DNA from: Linanthus parryae
Taxonomy: Eukaryota > Streptophyta > Magnoliopsida > Ericales > Polemoniaceae
NCBI GenBank assembly: GCA_023055425.1
Contig: JALGPY010000007.1
Coordinates: 88,003,136 to 88,067,135, forward strand
Reading direction: 5' to 3'
Length of the DNA: 64,000 nt
This document shows positions 1-15,400 of this stretch, piece after piece. Made by a program: the position numbers and the translations under genes. The notes under the pieces are model-generated. The model did not search any database, was not told the DNA's origin, and was given only the letters and a program-made list of their open reading frames with translations. The stretch's first letter is position 1. Each line of letters opens with the position of its first letter.

Positions 1-3000
1 GCAGTATGTATGCAAGACTTCCCAAGTCACATGACATTTAATATGAACCAGAAAATGAGGATAATCAAGAAGCAACAAAGAAATGATAAAAAAGAAACCT
101 CCCAGGAGGTAACCATCAAGAAATATACCTTTGAGTCAAACTCCTGAACTTCCTCCACTAATCTAAAACATGAATCCCAACAAACTGGCAGAAGCTCAAC
201 AAAATCTTGTTGTGAGAAGTTTGCATCTTCAACAATCGAACACAAAGACCGACATGCTGCGAGCTGAAACAAGAAGGCGCTTCAATGGGAAACATGACTA
301 ATTGGAGGTACTTTAGAATGCTGAAATTTAAAGATGAACTGCAAAGATGATTAGCAGGAACTAGCATCAATGTGAAAATGACGGTACCCTGACACAAAGG
401 TCTGGCTCCTGGAGCAATTTGATCAAAGCACAGTATACAGGTTTTCTTGTGTCCTCTTTAATCTACAAAGAAGCATAAAAGAATCAACCTCAGAAGTGCA
501 ATAGCGAAATAAGATTTCCGGTTCAACTTCCATCCATGATAATACATCAAATTCTCAGGCCTCATCATGGAAACGGTGCATGCAAACATCAACCCTTACA
601 TTCAAATGCGCCATTAAATATAATAAGCCCAGAAATATTTTAACATGAAGTTAATAAAATATCGCGGTATGGAAGCTACAAGCCGGGTATTCCCAACACA
701 ATACTTCACGCACTATACCTTCATTTACTAAGCTTTAGATCTACAGAGATTTCAATCTTATGTTCTTCCAACTTCACACGAGGCCATATATTAGGGAACC
801 ACAACCTTCTACTCCCATTCGATCTCTATTTAGGGACATTATTGATGCCCCAAACTAAAAACCCCCTCTGTTCCATTTAGATGTCACGTTGGACTTTTTA
901 GACTTCCAAGCAGCTCACTTGACCAGGAAAACGTTACAATTATCCTTTATGTTATTTAGACAGTTTTTCTTGGGAAGCTATGTTCAATTTAAAATTTGAA
1001 TATGGATGGGGTATTAGTGCAGTGAGTAAAGTAGAAATAAAACAACTTAACCTTTTGCATGTACGACTTCCATTGTCGGACAACATTTGAATTTATCCCT
1101 TTCTTGGGTAGATTACATTGACCTCCCTTGAGGTTTGATGTAAATACGCATACCACCATATGTCAAGAAATTACCAAATCGCCTTGTTGGCAGGGGCGGA
1201 GGGACTTGAGGACAAGGGATGGCAATTGCCACCCCTTAATTATTGAAAACTCCACCAGCACCCGTCTAATTACAGTTACTTTATACTAAGACCTTTACGT
1301 ACATAAATGCCCCGGCTGGATCCTTAAAAAACCATGATATATAATGGATATCTTTATTAACTTCTCTATCATATAATTTTGCCCCCACTGATTCGATTTT
1401 CTGGCTCCGCCAATGCTTGTTGGGAGAGAGTGGAAGAGAATGGGAGGTAGATTATTGGAATTAGTGGTTGAGGTTTAGTGTAAGACACTCTCTCCTCACC
1501 TTAACCATTCATTCCAATAATCCAATAACATATACTCCAACTCTCCCACTCTCATCCAAACAAGGCCAGTGTCTATAGTTAACTAACACCATTAGTGAAA
1601 ACCATTAAATTCCTCACATAAACTCCATTGCAGTTCCACAAAAGAAGATCAGCCCGGTGCACGAAGCTCCAGCTATGCATGGGGTCCGGGGGAGGGTCGG
1701 ACCACTCTGGGTTCTATTGAACTCATAAGTGGCATAAGAAGCTTTGTTCGATTGGGAAAAAGGATATAATAATGTTCTAAAATATATGAAAAATATGGCA
1801 ATTTATTGTTAATTAAGTAAAATATTGCACGTTACTTTATGTGGTATAAAATAGATTAGTTAAAATTTGATAAAGAAAAATTTAGTTTCAGGGTTACAAA
1901 TAATTAATTTACAGCCTCAAGGGGCTGGCCTAGTGGTGAAGACAAGGGGCCCAAGGGTTTGCTCCCCTTGGGGTCTCAAGTTCGATTCGCACGAACGCCA
2001 TTTCCCCGTGAGGCCACCAGGACTTTCACATGCTCTTTCCGGGGATCCTCAATACAGTGGAGGTGCACGCAAGCTTGTCCGGACACCAGGGTTATCAAAA
2101 ACATAATTTACCAAAAATATGGAATTTAAATAGCAAAATGCCTTCGTGATTTCTCATAGGTGGAAGTTGAAACTGTATTTAAGCCAAAGTCCAAACACTA
2201 GATGCAATTTACCCTTATTTCTTGGTAGGATTTTATAACTTGTTATATTACACTAATCTTAGACTGCCATTTAGTAGATAAAGAGGTAAGTTGCAAAGAA
2301 AGGAGCTCTACAAGGTAAAATCTTCAGATTGCAGATGCAGTCTCAATCACAGAATTCAATTACATAGACCTTAAAGCTAATCAGCTTAGGTCTCTCTCTA
2401 TTAGTACATTGCAGATAAACAGAGATCCTTATTGAGTTCAAGAAACACAAAATGATACGAGCACGTATCCAGCGGACACGGCGCAGGACATGGCAGCATA
2501 GCTTTTAATTTATTAGTTTATTTTGAATATTAAAGTATTAGGAAGTATTTAATTGTTTTTTTTTTTTTTTTTTTTTGGGGGGGGGGGGTTAGCATAATTA
2601 CTTAATTGTTATAGGGGTGTTAGGATAATTAGTCGTTAGCCAATTAGAACTTATATGTTGCTCTGGTTCAGATAGTATTATCGAATGAATTGATTATTGA
2701 ACTGTCTTTATTCGGTCAAACCCTAGTTTAGTTGTCAAGGAGAGACCGTAGCCTCTTGAACCGCTACGTGGGAGTTTAAAGTTTCTCCAAAAAGCTTCTA
2801 TATCGACACCTTACAGTACCAACTGTCTTTATTCGGTCAAACCCTAGTTTAGTTGTCAAGGAGAGACCGTAGTCTCTTGAATCGCTACGTGGGAGTTTGA
2901 AGTTTCTCCAAAAAGCTTCTCTATCGATACCTTACGGTATCACGAAGTGCCTAACTCGTCATGTCATTCAACAATAAACACAGACAATCCATAACCGTAA

Positions 3001-3377
3001 AGGTTAGGTTTGACATCTAACTTGAAACTTGGTCAGACACAACCATAAGCCTTTTTAAAATTAGTGAATCTTATTTGTAAATCGCTAGTACATAAGGATC
3101 AGCTGGCTTGCTGTCTTGGCCATAGAGATTACAGTGAAGCCATGAACCGTAAGGAACTGGGGATCATAAATCGTAACCAAGACGCTATTGCTCAAAATAG
3201 GACATAATTTAATCATCGAGGCTGCATACATGCAATGCATGACATGGCACACCATCATCCACCATGCTTAATTAAAGTTAGTAGACAGATCAAGTAGGTA
3301 GCACACAGAGAGATATTACGCCCTTGGCAAGCAAATCATGTCAAAATATTGGCAGATTCCTATGATTAGGATTTGTG

Positions 3378-3425
<48 letters not shown>

Positions 3426-6400
3426 AGAGATGTGTTTCAGCATCTGTAGCCAGATATAATCTGAGGCCTTGTTTGATATCAGCTGAAAATAATCTGGGTG
3501 AAAAATCCAGCTGAACTAAAAATCACAATCTGTTTGGTATGAACTGAAATCATAGATACTTGATCCATTTAACAAAATTTAAAGAACTCTATAGTCAAGT
3601 AATTGAATAAACCTATTTATAATTGACCTGTGATCATGCTAATGTAAAAAAACATATCAATATTACTTTTTAGGAATTTTCAGCTGCATAATCGCCAATT
3701 TTGGATATTCTACAATTGCACAGAGATTATTTTAATCTGCAAATTATCAGCTTTTAATTTGTATTCATAACAAATGAAATTGTTAAAAAGATGCCAATTT
3801 TAATCTAATTGGATTAAAATCGGCGATACCAAACAGACACTGAGACAGACTCCTGTCCCAAAACGGACAGCGTCATCGGATCTATACACATTTGTAAAGA
3901 ACTTTAGGAAGAAATGGAATTGGTAATAATTGCTAATAAGCTAAGGCCATAATGTTACTTCAAATCTTTGAACTCGTTAATTTATAATGTTTAAAGAATG
4001 TCATTCAGGATTTAATTTTGATTAGACATTATCATATACTCCTTATATCGCTACAAAATAACCGTGCCCATTATGATGACAAATCTGATACCTTGAGGCC
4101 AGTTAACATGGTATGTAATGATTTTGGTTCTGTTCATAACGATCAAATTCTACAGGACACACAGAAGGGTTGAGACTCCAGTCTACCAAAGTTGGTATCA
4201 TTCAATTTATATCTCATCCAAACTAGTTAACCTCCTCTGCCTCTTAGCATTTTGGGCACCATATCATTCAAGGGTTTGCTTATGACCAGTCAAGTGAATA
4301 AGAGACTTGTTGAGGATGGTTGTCTCAACATTATCAGATCATTTTAGTTAGGCAGTTAATGTTACTTAAAGAAACTCGGCAATTTGTAGAAGATAGGAAC
4401 TTGGAAGTTTGTAGAAGTTGAGCACTTGGCAGTTAGTAGAAGCTAGATAGTTAAGAAAGTTGCTTATTTCGCTATTAGTCCGTTGTAAACTTATAGATTT
4501 TTTTCCTTTTTTTTTTAGAAAACTTATAGAATTCATTAAAGGGGAGCACCATATATATTCTCTCTTCTTTTGTTTGGTCGTATGGTATTAGAGCCACGTT
4601 GGGAATATCATGGGACAGAAAACGGTTACATGGGACGAGTTGATTCCTAGGAGAGGGTTGTGTGAAAGCCACCTGAAGTAAATGCCCAAGATGCCGATAG
4701 TGGGGTTTGCAAATTTACCAATAGCAATTATTGAAGACTTATTCTTCATCAGTTTTCATCACTATGGCTGGAATTTCTAGTAAATAAGCCACTGTAGAAT
4801 CTCCAACCAAGAAAATGAAGAATCCATTATCCCGGTCGAATGAATTGGTCTGATGCAAGTTTCAAAAGAAGATGACACAGCATATGAAGTTCTTGATGCA
4901 GAAAAAACAATGATTATGCCATGGAGGGTGAAAGACAGAACTGGAAACAGCCAGCAAATATGCATCTTTCTACACCTAAAGATTGTTGCAACTGGGTAGG
5001 AAGTGCCTCGTACTTTCACTAAAAGATTAGAGAAGTGCTATTTGACTCCCTTATGTGCAAGCTGGGAATTCATGGCATTGATCGACCCAGTTTGAGAGAG
5101 GGTGTCAAGAAATATTGTCTCATATTTTTCTTATTATTGTCTGCAGTTAGCGGAATCTATGGACTTGACCGTTAGTTAACGTGAGCATCAAGAAAAGTTA
5201 ATGTTTTCCTTTTTAAATAATATGTAAACTTCCAGAATTCATTTAAGAGAAAATATCAGATTTAGTCTATCTTCTTTTCTTTTTCAATATGGTATCATAG
5301 CCAACCCAAAATTTAGAATTATGCTCTCCTGTTTGTTCATGTTAGTATAACTTCAAGCAAATAGATGAATTAAATGAATAGCTTGCAACGGAATGGTGAA
5401 GGGCTTCCATGATAGAAATGTATGAGCGAATGAAGGAATGTATGAACCTACCAACTCAACTGACGGCTGCAGAATAAGAATGCTAAGGTAGATGACTGGT
5501 TACTGGTATAATGTGAAGAAGGAGAATAATTCACAACTACAAAAATTTCACTAGGAATAACCAGATGTTGCAAACAAAAAAAATGGGTGTACCAGCAGGA
5601 AAGAGTGAGGCAATCCAAGTTACAACAAGAACCAGCCCAAGTCCAAGTTAACAGGAACAACTCACGAATGTTGATCAATGCAGCTTACCCCAAGTGGTTG
5701 GGTTGAACATGGACCTAGCCAAGTGTGTAAGAGAGAAGCATGATGGAGAGATTGTGATTGAGCATTCGAGCCATTATTCTGTTGTTCTCAAAGTAATTCA
5801 TCACTTCTGATTTCCCTAGTAACTCAAGAAACTAGAACAGACAATTGGTATCATGATACTTCTATTTTCCATATCAATATCTCGTAGCGGTCAACCACAC
5901 TTCTCCAATCCTCTAAACAAGTGTTTCCAATCATCCAAACTGTAATTGCTCTTTCTTCCATTTTCTAACTTACTGAACAGACAATTGGTATCATGATACT
6001 TCTCTTTCTCAATTGACTGTTAGTAATTAGAGTTCATTTGAAACATCAATCTGACAATGGATTTCTGCTTTCAAAAGAAACTTAACGGGAAGTTAGAATG
6101 CAGATCTTTTATTTTGGAAAAATACCTGAAATACATCATATTCTACAAAGAATTGGAGTAACAGGTCTTTGAGTTTCTAATTTGCACTTCGGGTGAGAAG
6201 TAAATGTCAAAATCAAAGAATACTGAAGTTTTTATTTTCCACTGATTCATTGATTTGAGCACTTCTCAGCTAGATTACCTGGACTCGGATGGGGGTGTCA
6301 TGTCGGGCGTGTTTCCAAGGATAGGATTTACCTGCTTGTTGAAACTTGGGGTTCAGGGAATCGGCTAAAAAGTACCCGAATTTCGGACACGGGTGCGGGG

Positions 6401-9400
6401 ATATGTTACATTATTTAATTTTATGTGTCTGTCACTGCATAGGTCTTGCATCCATTTTAGTACTGGTAAGGAGTCCAAAGACCTTTTCTATCCTATCAAG
6501 GACAATTCTGAATAGATGTATTAAGGAGCTTTTCATCCATAAATTCTTAAGAACAAAGCAGGCCTGGTAATATATTGTACACTTGGGCTTCCTTTAAGTA
6601 AGAAAACAAAAGAAGCCCAACGTGATTTATGCAATTATCAGAAGCCAAAAGAATATATAGGGTTTCGTATGGTCTTGACGTCTGAACGAAGACGACGAAG
6701 ACCTGCAACAGAGAAACGCAGATGGCAGGAGGAAGTTTGACGATCCAAAGAGAACGGAGATTGAAAGAGGAGGGTGTGTTGGTTGTATGAAATGGCAACT
6801 AACAGTGATCCGCGTCGAAGATGAAGCCGGCCGGATTGACGCGGATATCATACCTGCTCCCGGATCGACCCAGGTACTCCTGTGAAACTGACGAGTCCAG
6901 GTAACCTAGCTTTGTACCAGTCAATCTTGTTTCTAAACAATTTCTTGGATATAAGTTAGACAAACAAAGATTCGCTATTACGTAAGAATGCAGAAAACAG
7001 CTTATAAAGAGTAATTTCTTGGCTCTCCTAAGAAAATACTAGCTGTTAGAGAGAGGGAGAAGTAACTTTACTGGAATATCTTTCTACTTTCATAAAATGC
7101 ACATAGCACATCTCATGTAAGTGGTGCAATATATATTTCTTTTGTAGCAGTGCCGTGAGGCTTGTCAGGACCTAACATACCAAATAAATACTTGGACCAC
7201 AATTCCATCTGCAACCTTGAGCTAAATTTGTGTACATTCCCTTCTAAAGCAAACAGGTAAAGTTCTCAATTTCACTGTTTAAAAGAAATGTCTCACTTCC
7301 AAACTATGTTAAAAGCATATCGAAGCCACGTGGGAAATCACAATCATGAAGATCAACCTGTTAGAGATATTACCATTATAGAAAGTTATTCTATCACTAC
7401 CACCTGTACCAGCTTAACTGCACATACCTCAGAAACCCATTGGCCAATTATCATTGCAACTTTCCGGTGAATGATGCGCATGTTTGAATGCACATTTATG
7501 AGTTCTGGAGATAATGCACCATTGAACCTACAAGAGCTTCCACTAATCAACTTTCGACTAAAATTTTACACAAAAGCAAGGCATTTAGAGAAACAAGTAG
7601 GTCATTCGATCAAGTCCTCAATAGATCATAAATGTGCATTCCAGTCACATCTACCTGTTAAACAGTTCACAAAAAAAAAAAAAAAAATATGTAGCGTAAG
7701 CACTAAAAGCTTGGGTAGGCCTATCGAGCTTCACGTACACATTGTGGTAGAACCAGATCCGGAGTTCAGTTTTCCCAAAAAGATTACATTGTGTTCAAAA
7801 ATTCAGTTGCTAGAGGTGCTTCTTCCATCTAGATTAGTTCAGCTAGACGGTTCCAGTTCTTGATTGCTAGTCTCTAGATCGAGAAAAAACAAATTTTCAA
7901 GTATGGAAAAGGGGCCAGAGCCAAAAATCACAGAGAGCTGAAATTCTATTAAGAAATGTATCAGGAACTGCTTCTTCAAGTTGTGGGCATATTAATAGTT
8001 AACACATTTGTACTTGAGAACTTTCTGATACAAGTTTTCCCTTTTCCTTCAAAGGCCCTACCAGTTACTTCAAAAGAACTAATAAGACGAAAATGTTCAG
8101 TTGTTAGCTAGTGGATTCTTTTAACAACCTACAGTCTCCCATCATTATAAATGAAGCGGGTCATATGTCGAAGGACAGGCAATCAAATGATTTTGAAGAA
8201 GGTAGCCGGACAAATTACAGTTTGAAGCACTTCTCCGAAGGATTCATCATTTTCCAAGCTGAAGCAACACATGATAACAGATATTGCTTGTAAGGAATAG
8301 AGATGAGGCAAGCTCCAGAAGACAAAACTAATGTACAGCAATGAAATATGGAAACTGCAATAAGTACGAACCAGTCTTTGAAGCTTAGGTAATTTGAGAG
8401 CTCATAATAAACATATGCGGCAGCACCATAAGCAGCATCCTTGAGAAGCAATCCTGGTGTGATGTCGGTCACTGATGTTGGGCAACCGTTCATTGCCTCT
8501 TGAAGAATGGAAACAACAACAGGACCTAGCAACTGAGGAAACCATCGAAATGTCTAAATATACAGTCTGTCCACAAATTTAATCTGCTAATTATATTTTA
8601 ATAGTAACTGAGGAAAAGAATAAGCCAGCCACAGCAAATGCAAGTAAACCTACTTGACTGTGATTTTCAAACAAGACAATGTATAGAGCTTCAGCGCAAG
8701 GGCGTAATTTCTCTGACCACAAAACTGAATCTTGCTCATGGTGAAACAACTCTGGGTTTTCATGCCATGCCTCCAAATCATTTGCTGTTAAAACAAAATA
8801 CCTATTTGATATCCATAAGTTAGTGTTAATCATTTCATAACTTCAAAAAAGAAAACAACTTAGGTTGCTTAATGCTTTTAACAGCAGGGAAGTGTCAAGT
8901 ACGGAGTTCTTTGCACATTTTACAGATTGTGTAGCCAACTTGGGCACTTGAACAAAGCTAATAAATAGTGCCTCATAGTCTCGGACAATATTATCTTGTA
9001 GACAGATCACAGATATTTTCCAAACATCCACGTCACAGCCATCTTGTTTCTGTTTATTCAACTCTGAGCTCATTATTACTACAAAACCCAGGAACTTATG
9101 GAACATAAGCCCAGTTACTCGGAAATTCGTTGCAGTTTAAATGACTGACAATATTCTAACTAGCTAGCTTTTTATAATTGTGGGAATAAAGGTCCAGTTC
9201 GACATGCAGACATCAATGAATATATCAAAATCAGGTTGATGCAACTAAAACTATCTCCATTATCACCAGGTTCAGTTATTATCCTATGTGACATTATGAA
9301 TAGATACTCATTGACCTTCATACGAGTAGCATACGGCAATAATAGTGCAGCTAGTTATCAGAGATGTCCAATATAATTATCCACACTTGTGGGTCGGACC

Positions 9401-12400
9401 AATGAATAAGAAATCCTGACTGAAGAAGACTCATCGGATATGGTTCTTAGAATTAATGAAATCAGATTAAGTGCAGAGGCATTCATCAAAAAAGAACGAA
9501 AAAATATGAAGTGAGGGACTTTGAAATGATTTGAGTGATCATAAGTCAGGGAAAGGTTCGCAAAACATGCTGGAAAACAGTAGACATGTGTGATCTATAA
9601 GTAAAAGATAGTTGAGACAAAGCATAATTAAAAAGTAAGAATAGCTTGCTCATATGAGAATGTTTGAACATCCAACGTGGGCTCACTGTTATGAAAAAAA
9701 AAAAAGCATGAAATGAATTTAAAATGTTAAACTGACAGATGTCACTGATGAAAGATACAGTGGCGTAAAACTGTTTGCGGTCGCACTACAACATCAAACG
9801 CGGCTCACTGGCGCGCTCTATGAATAATAATTTGTTTTACTTTAGCGATTTATAAAATAATTAGATTGATCACATGAAGGTTCGATAAGAAAATTGCCCT
9901 GTTTGGGGACAGGATTAAAGTTTTTGGATTATTGATTTATTGAAATGTGTGGTTATAACGTCAACGGGAGTTAATTCTGACCAGATATTAGATAACGATG
10001 TTAAGGATAAGCAAGCGTAACCTACTCCAGCATACTTACTAGCATGTATTAGGAATATAAATTAATGCATTTGGTGCTTAGTCGTGTCTAAATTAACACA
10101 TAATTACATAAAGCTAAAAATGGACAAATAAAACAGATACTCCAAGATGAAGCGAATTTTCTATTACCTTCTTATCAGAACATTGCACAAGAGCACAACT
10201 CTTTCACTAGGCAAAACAGAGGTAACAACTCCGGAAGCAACACTAGAGACATTTTTCTTCATCTGCTCAAGGGTGATCCTGTTTTCGTCCATCACACGGC
10301 CAGTCAAGCTGGGCTTGTATTCTTTACACTCGAGCACCAATTTGACCAATTTCATGCATTGAATCAGAAATTGCTCAAATGATACAATATCTGGTTCAGG
10401 ATTTGTGATTTTGTTTAAACAGAAATCCATAACTGGTGGAAGGACACTTTTATCACCGAAAGAATAAGGATGTCTGCTCTGGACAGCAATTAAAACCTTC
10501 ATTAGTTTAGTGCACGCCCTCTTTAAGAAATCCCAGAAGTTGGGTTGACACTCCTGGAAGGATGAATCTGCAGTGTAAATAAATAGATTGAAATAATCAA
10601 ATTATCATCAAGTATGAAACCTAACAGCGACATTTACAACATTAGAGACTTATTGAAGTAACAGAAAATCTCTTTTTTGTTAACGTGGTATGTTTGTATT
10701 TCAACTACGTCCGCCCTGACTAAACAGGTAAAGGATCCTCTTCTTTTTCTTCACTACGCAATATCGTCCAAACTAAATGTTTCGGCAAGTTAAATTCAAT
10801 CAACTTAGGATGCACTTTATTAAAGAGAGAACAGCAAAGTCTTAGTTCACATTATTTCTCGCCTCAAAACCATCACATAAACGTCTTTTCAAGCTACAAG
10901 ATAATCAAACCAAACAGTATCAGAGTGTTCAGTTTCTTAAAGCGACATTTTCAGAATGATCCTCGCAACGTCTTGATGAATTTTCATAGTACAAACCCAT
11001 GCAACAATTTCAAACCAAGCAGTATCAGAGCGATCATTGCAACGTCTTGACAACTTCTCATAGTATAAACCTATGCACGAAGGCAAGATGGAAATGGTAG
11101 GGAAGAGAGCAAGTGTTTACAGACATACAAACATGTGCAGCTCTTACCCAGAAAGTTAACAGATCAGCATAGACCATAAAGTTAAAGATTTAATGGAGAG
11201 TGAGAGACATGGGAGAAAGTCGGAGGAAGAACTCACAGTATTGAAGGAGTGACTGAATGGCAGTTAAAAGGTTGGGGGAGACCTCCTTGACTCGGGGCAC
11301 CTCCTTTAAACATAAAGACAAAAGTTGTCTTTGATTAGGAAAGAGATTCATCAAGTCTCTAGCACGAGGGAAACACTGAATAACAAGAATACATAAGATA
11401 AATAACTTCAACTATACCTGTATAGATTTTGCATCACTTGGAAACCCCGAATTTATCAATTGACGTATTATCTTTGCACATATGAGCCATCTTTCACAAG
11501 TAAGGTAAAGGTCATCATAACGAATGTCCAATGCATTTGAACCCGAGTTTTGTGAAAGTAGGGAGAAACCGTGCAGTATGGTTTGTAGATCACTCTGCCA
11601 TAGATGCCAACAGTAGTCGAAGAAATGGGATGATATCTGCCAAAGGGACATTCATTAAAAGCAGAAAGAATAATGTGACTATCATGTTTGATCTTCCACC
11701 ACCTAAATAATGGAAATCATACTAGGGTAGTCGCAAATGCTAGGGGGTCTCTAATAAATAGCCTTTCTAGCCAGCTATTCCAGTAAAATCAAATGGCAAT
11801 AATCATAGCTATATCTGACGGGCAAAGTTCCCGACTTCACGATTCTGTTCCACCAATGTCTCTAATTTACTACATTTATGTTATCTACAATCTACATGGT
11901 CCACAAACGCATTTCACCACCGATAACTCATACACCTCACTTGCCCCACAAGCATATGACATCAACCAGTTTGATGTGGCCATATCATAACATGTCATAA
12001 GGACTGTGAACAGAAGGCATAAATTGACTTCAAAGCTCACTCTGTATTTTCCATTACAATTATGACAACCATCCAACATTATCTACCACTTTACTGCTCA
12101 TGCTATTATAAACATTATCTTGTAGACCAACAAGATGATTCCGTCAAAACATTAACCATCCGTTTATCAGTCTGTTGTTAAATACACAAAAACAACAGGC
12201 TAGGCACTCGTGAAAAAGAAAATGATCACAATCCAGCCCCAGTGATCAATACAGCCTATCTTAACCTCCAACGAACAAACCAGCCTCAATGAAATGGCAG
12301 AAAACCTGCACACTACTAATCAACTTAAAGAAACAGCTGAGCACTGTTTTTTATCTAGATATATTGCCCAACTTCAACCTCAGAAATTAATTTCCCTATG

Positions 12401-15400
12401 AGGAAGCAAAATATATCTCTACATACATACATACATATTTATATAACAAGTTATCAATTTGGGAAAAGCAAATAGTCAACTTATGTCTGGATTAATAATT
12501 AAATTATTAGCTTATGTCTCATTATAAATTAGGTCTCCAGTGAATTTCCTGATACAACAAAGAGGCCCCATATAGAGCCGTGTTCGGCACTGATGAGGTG
12601 AGGTGAGGTGAGGTGAGGCAAGTAGTAAGTATTTCGACTTACTAGAATTCCTCGTCCAAATTTTACAAAAGTCATATCACAACTGAATTGTGGTCTACAG
12701 GTTTATTGAAAAACAATAATTTTACATAAAAATGCTTAATAAGGTGACAAAGAAGCAATTTTTAGAGAACTCTGGGTTTGGCCTATATTTAATAGACCAG
12801 CAAGTATGACCAATCTTAACCCACTTTTTTTTTTGTTTGCATGAGGCGGTGATCCCTATTTGACAGCCAGGGGAGACAGGTTAAGGTAACAAATTCAAGA
12901 CTGCAGAAAAGAGAATATGGAAGTTACATATATATATTTATGATATTACACACACCTAAACAAATGTAATATCATATACCTCAGCAAAGGTCTTTTGATC
13001 TGAAGTGAGACGTTTAGTAGACAGCTCTTTCAAGGTCCGAAAGAGAATCATGAAAATCCTGTGGGAGCTCAGTACATCTGCTGTCTGAAGCTGTTGTGCT
13101 AATACTGGAAATAATTCTGGCCTGAATGATTCACCAAGTTGTTGGATCAGTGAGCATAATAAAATAGCTTTAAAAGATATTTAAACTAGTAAATACTCCC
13201 TCTGTCCCATTTTATGTGTCCTGTTTTTTTAACCAAGCTCACGAAGCATTTAGAGAAGGCTATTTGACTAGTCAAACAATGTTAGAACTTAAAATTCTTT
13301 TGATAGTGTTGTAGAGCTACAATCAATCTGCAACATTATCAGAAGAATTATAAGTTCTAACACAGTTTGGCTAGTCAAATAACCTTCCCAAAAGGCTCCA
13401 TGAACATTGTTAAAGAAACAAGGCACATGAAATGGGACGGAGGGAGTAACAGAGAAGATGCCCAGTACTCCAACCAGTAGGATGATTCATAAGCATCGCA
13501 AAGTTTTACAAGAACTACATAAACCGGGATCTCAATTAAGTCAGCGATACACGATATGTGTTAAGCAAATTCAAATTTTGACAGCGGTAAATGGATATAA
13601 CAATTCAATCTCTAGTTCCCTTGTGGACTGAAATCAGAAGTTTGTTATACTGTTCACAGGAACACCAACTTCTTGGTCTACTTAATTTTATAAGTTAACT
13701 TTGAAATATAACTAATGAAAGTAACCGTTACGATTGAAAAATAGTATGAGCTTCAGTTCAAACTTCAAAGACCTTCCTAATACTAATCGCCAAAAATTTC
13801 AGCTTTCAAGATCATAGTCAAGGACTTTAGGAAATCAAAATTGGAAGCTAAATCTTGACACAGCCTTTGTTCTCACATAAAGTGGAGAGCTCAAATCCAC
13901 GATTACCGCTTACACATCGTCTATTCACTAAAGATGAATATGAGTACTGTAACGAGCTTGTATTTCTTTGATTTCTCTCCTACACCCTCACCTACACAAT
14001 ATTTTCCTCTCAACTTCCTCATCTGTGTAGGAGAAATCAAAACCATAACAGCCGTCTTTATTGTAATTGATTATACCTTGAACAAATAGTTAATACTTTT
14101 CATTGAATCCAATACATTGAACATCCATGAATATAGTAAAAGATCATATTCTCGACTCAATACAATGTTTTCTGAAGGTCAAATTCTCCAACCATAATAA
14201 CAAATCGTCAAATTTATTTTTCCCTCGACTAATTCATTGTAGCATCTTTTTATACTTTGTACATCTGGAGTTTCTTTATGCTTTGAATGTCATACAATTC
14301 TACAATTTCTTATGAGGCACCAACTCATGTACGTACTACAATCCCTAAACTACTGTGCTGCAGATTACATCAAATAACACATGAATCGTAGTAGCAGCCA
14401 CATTCAACTGTGAGTTCCACAACTATGACTGTGTTATCCTATGTTTATCTTCCCTTCCCTACGCACGCACGCGCACACACACACACACACACATGTATTG
14501 ACCTGTGAGTTCCATATCTATATGACCGTGTTATCCTATGTTTCCCTTCCCTACGAGTCGAGTCATTGCACGCATGTGCATACACAAACATGGACTGTCT
14601 AGCTTTTGTATTTATTAATGTACAGTACACTCCCTTCAGCTTCTCCTGACTTTATGGAAGTGTGTCTGTGATTAGTCCAATAATGCAGGTAGATAAATTA
14701 GACGGGTACTTCATAGGTGCTATTATTGTTCTCTGGGTAACGTACATGATATCTTGCTCATTCTTTTGTTTTAATTATTTATTTTGTATTTCTACTAGTA
14801 TTTTGCGCACTTGGTTTGCATTTTTTGATCACAATGCACTTGGTTTTCAGTAGATCTTGTGTGTAACCATCACCACAACTAAGCACCTCACTATCCCAAG
14901 GATGCATTCTCAAAATTAACTACTAGTATAATCCAAGCACAACTGAATCTACCAAAAGATCCTTCATGTAGATATACCACCAGCTGCAACACTAAGTATA
15001 ACTGAAAATCAACAGATCCGTAACTGTATCAGGATCTTTATGAGATTTCTGTACATTTAATGAAGTCAACATTTTATATCAAATAATAGGCCACAATATC
15101 TTTTGCACTGCCTTCAATGACTTCTTTTTCTATAAGCTTCCACGCGAACTGTATATTTCAAATACTTCACTAGTCTGAACTTAACTTCTCTGCAGTGGAT
15201 TCACGGGTCATAAGAGAGCATCCGTAGCTAAACCATTATGTGAGAGTAGATTAGTTGCAGACAAAATGCCTAGTCAATACGATCATTCTGCAGTGGATTC
15301 ACGGGTCATAAGAGAGCATCTGTAGCTTAACCATTATGTGAGTAGATTAGTTGCAGACAAAATGCCTAGACAATACCATCATTGGGAATCATCCCTTCTG

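Noticed and set aside
1918..1995. tRNA gene
   Set aside because: Box A and box B are present, but the acceptor and anticodon stems do not form and target duplications flank a 191-bp unit, so it is a SINE.
7288..7863. Plus-strand frames of 60 and 130 codons
   Set aside because: They overlap importin exon 11 in antisense and continue into an A-run; no family pattern.
14471..14493. Z-DNA or regulatory role of the (CA)n tract
   Set aside because: An ordinary microsatellite in an intron; nothing else supports a role.
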